DNA of 5,469 nt from NCBI GenBank assembly GCA_964561825.1, contig CAZLSB010000267.1:1-5469 (forward strand). The letters are read 5' to 3'. The first letter of the stretch is position 1. Every line of letters starts with the position of its first letter. Shown one piece after another: positions 5,358 through 5,469 of this stretch. Under the pieces are notes generated by a model. That model made no database searches, was not told the origin of the DNA, and worked only from the letters and a program-made list of their open reading frames with translations. Source of the DNA: JADKFD01 sp964561825. Lineage in GTDB: Bacteria > Pseudomonadota > Gammaproteobacteria > Xanthomonadales > SZUA-5. Both the position numbers and the translations under genes were made by a program.

Positions 5358-5381
5358 CTAGAAACCTCAGTTGACCGCTTC
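5358..5381 (+). repeat. 24-bp direct repeat, right copy
   Basis: This is identical to 5220-5243. It directly abuts the right end of the palindrome (5357), whereas the left copy is separated from the palindrome by TAAA (5244-5247 region). Its CCGCT (5375-5379) can also pair with AGCGG (5386-5390) just downstream. Confidence 0.85.
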
Positions 5382-5413
5382 CTAGAGCGGGAGCCTTCAA
5401 AATCAATTCGAAA

Positions 5414-5469
5414 ATGGGTAATGATCGCCAAAAGGACTTCCGGCGCACTCGCGAGGAAAGTCCGACAGG
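5414..5469 (+). CDS. possible N-terminal fragment of an unidentified gene (runs off right edge)
   Basis: ATG 5414 opens a frame of 18 full codons to the window edge, reading MGNDRQKDFRRTREESPT. Its codons are of the kind used by neighbouring genes and the peptide is very hydrophilic and charged. No family is recognisable from so short a piece. No good Shine-Dalgarno lies within the usual distance; GGGAG at 5389-5393 is too far upstream. The DNA at 5434-5463 can also form a hairpin (GGACTTCC with GGAAAGTCC), so a non-coding reading remains possible. Confidence 0.3.
   Translation, partial: MGNDRQKDFRRTREESPT

Noticed and set aside
5220..5381. CRISPR array or integron attC site from the paired 24-bp repeats.
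   Set aside because: Only two repeats are present, the intervening 114 bp is itself a palindrome rather than a spacer, and no attC-type core pair is visible.
5452..5469. GAGGAAAGTCCG near the right edge resembles the conserved P4 segment of RNase P RNA (rnpB).
   Set aside because: The bases before it do not form the expected P3 hairpin, the bases after it (ACAGG) do not continue like the usual GGCTCC, and GGACTTCC at 5434-5441 pairs with it locally. The segment also fits an open reading frame from 5414. The rest of any rnpB gene would lie outside the window, so it cannot be confirmed.

Overview
The window looks like chromosomal DNA from a free-living, GC-rich Gammaproteobacterium. The evidence is the gene content (an mtnA-type isomerase, an RlmI-type 23S rRNA methyltransferase, a secreted GH13 alpha-amylase), Shine-Dalgarno-led starts and perfect E. 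coli-type DnaA boxes (TTATCCACA). The order is only suggested: the proteins would fit a Xanthomonadales-like or related lineage, but nothing in the sequence proves it.

Layout. Bases 1-392 hold the N-terminal 130 codons of mtnA (methionine salvage) on the minus strand, running off the left edge. It is divergent from a GntR/HutC-type regulator with a UTRA domain (500-1279, plus strand); the 107 bp between them carries a plausible mtnA promoter. A gene-free gap of about 877 bp follows (1280-2156). It holds two head-to-head pairs of perfect DnaA boxes with the same 5-bp spacer, a 12-bp-periodic run of box-like sequences, short direct repeats, an 11-bp inverted repeat and, in its right part, a very GC-rich hairpin-dense block. 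rlmI lies on the minus strand (2157-3347). A 226-bp gap with several hairpins leads into a secreted alpha-amylase (start most likely GTG 3814, end 5217, plus strand). Its upstream region contains an in-frame ATG with a very strong SD and a degenerate copy of a dispersed bacterial repeat. After the amylase comes a 110-bp long palindrome flanked by exact 24-bp direct repeats, and then possibly the first 18 codons of another gene at the right edge.

How the parts relate. No operon is visible: the genes are arranged as a divergent pair (mtnA / GntR), a convergent arrangement across the DnaA-box gap (GntR and rlmI point towards each other) and another divergent pair (rlmI / amylase). The two most unusual segments are non-coding: the DnaA-box-rich gap, which could be a replication origin or a DnaA-titration/reactivation locus, and the repeat-flanked palindrome behind the amylase, which looks like a small non-autonomous repeat element. 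No protein-coding defence system, CRISPR array, tRNA or rRNA gene was seen.
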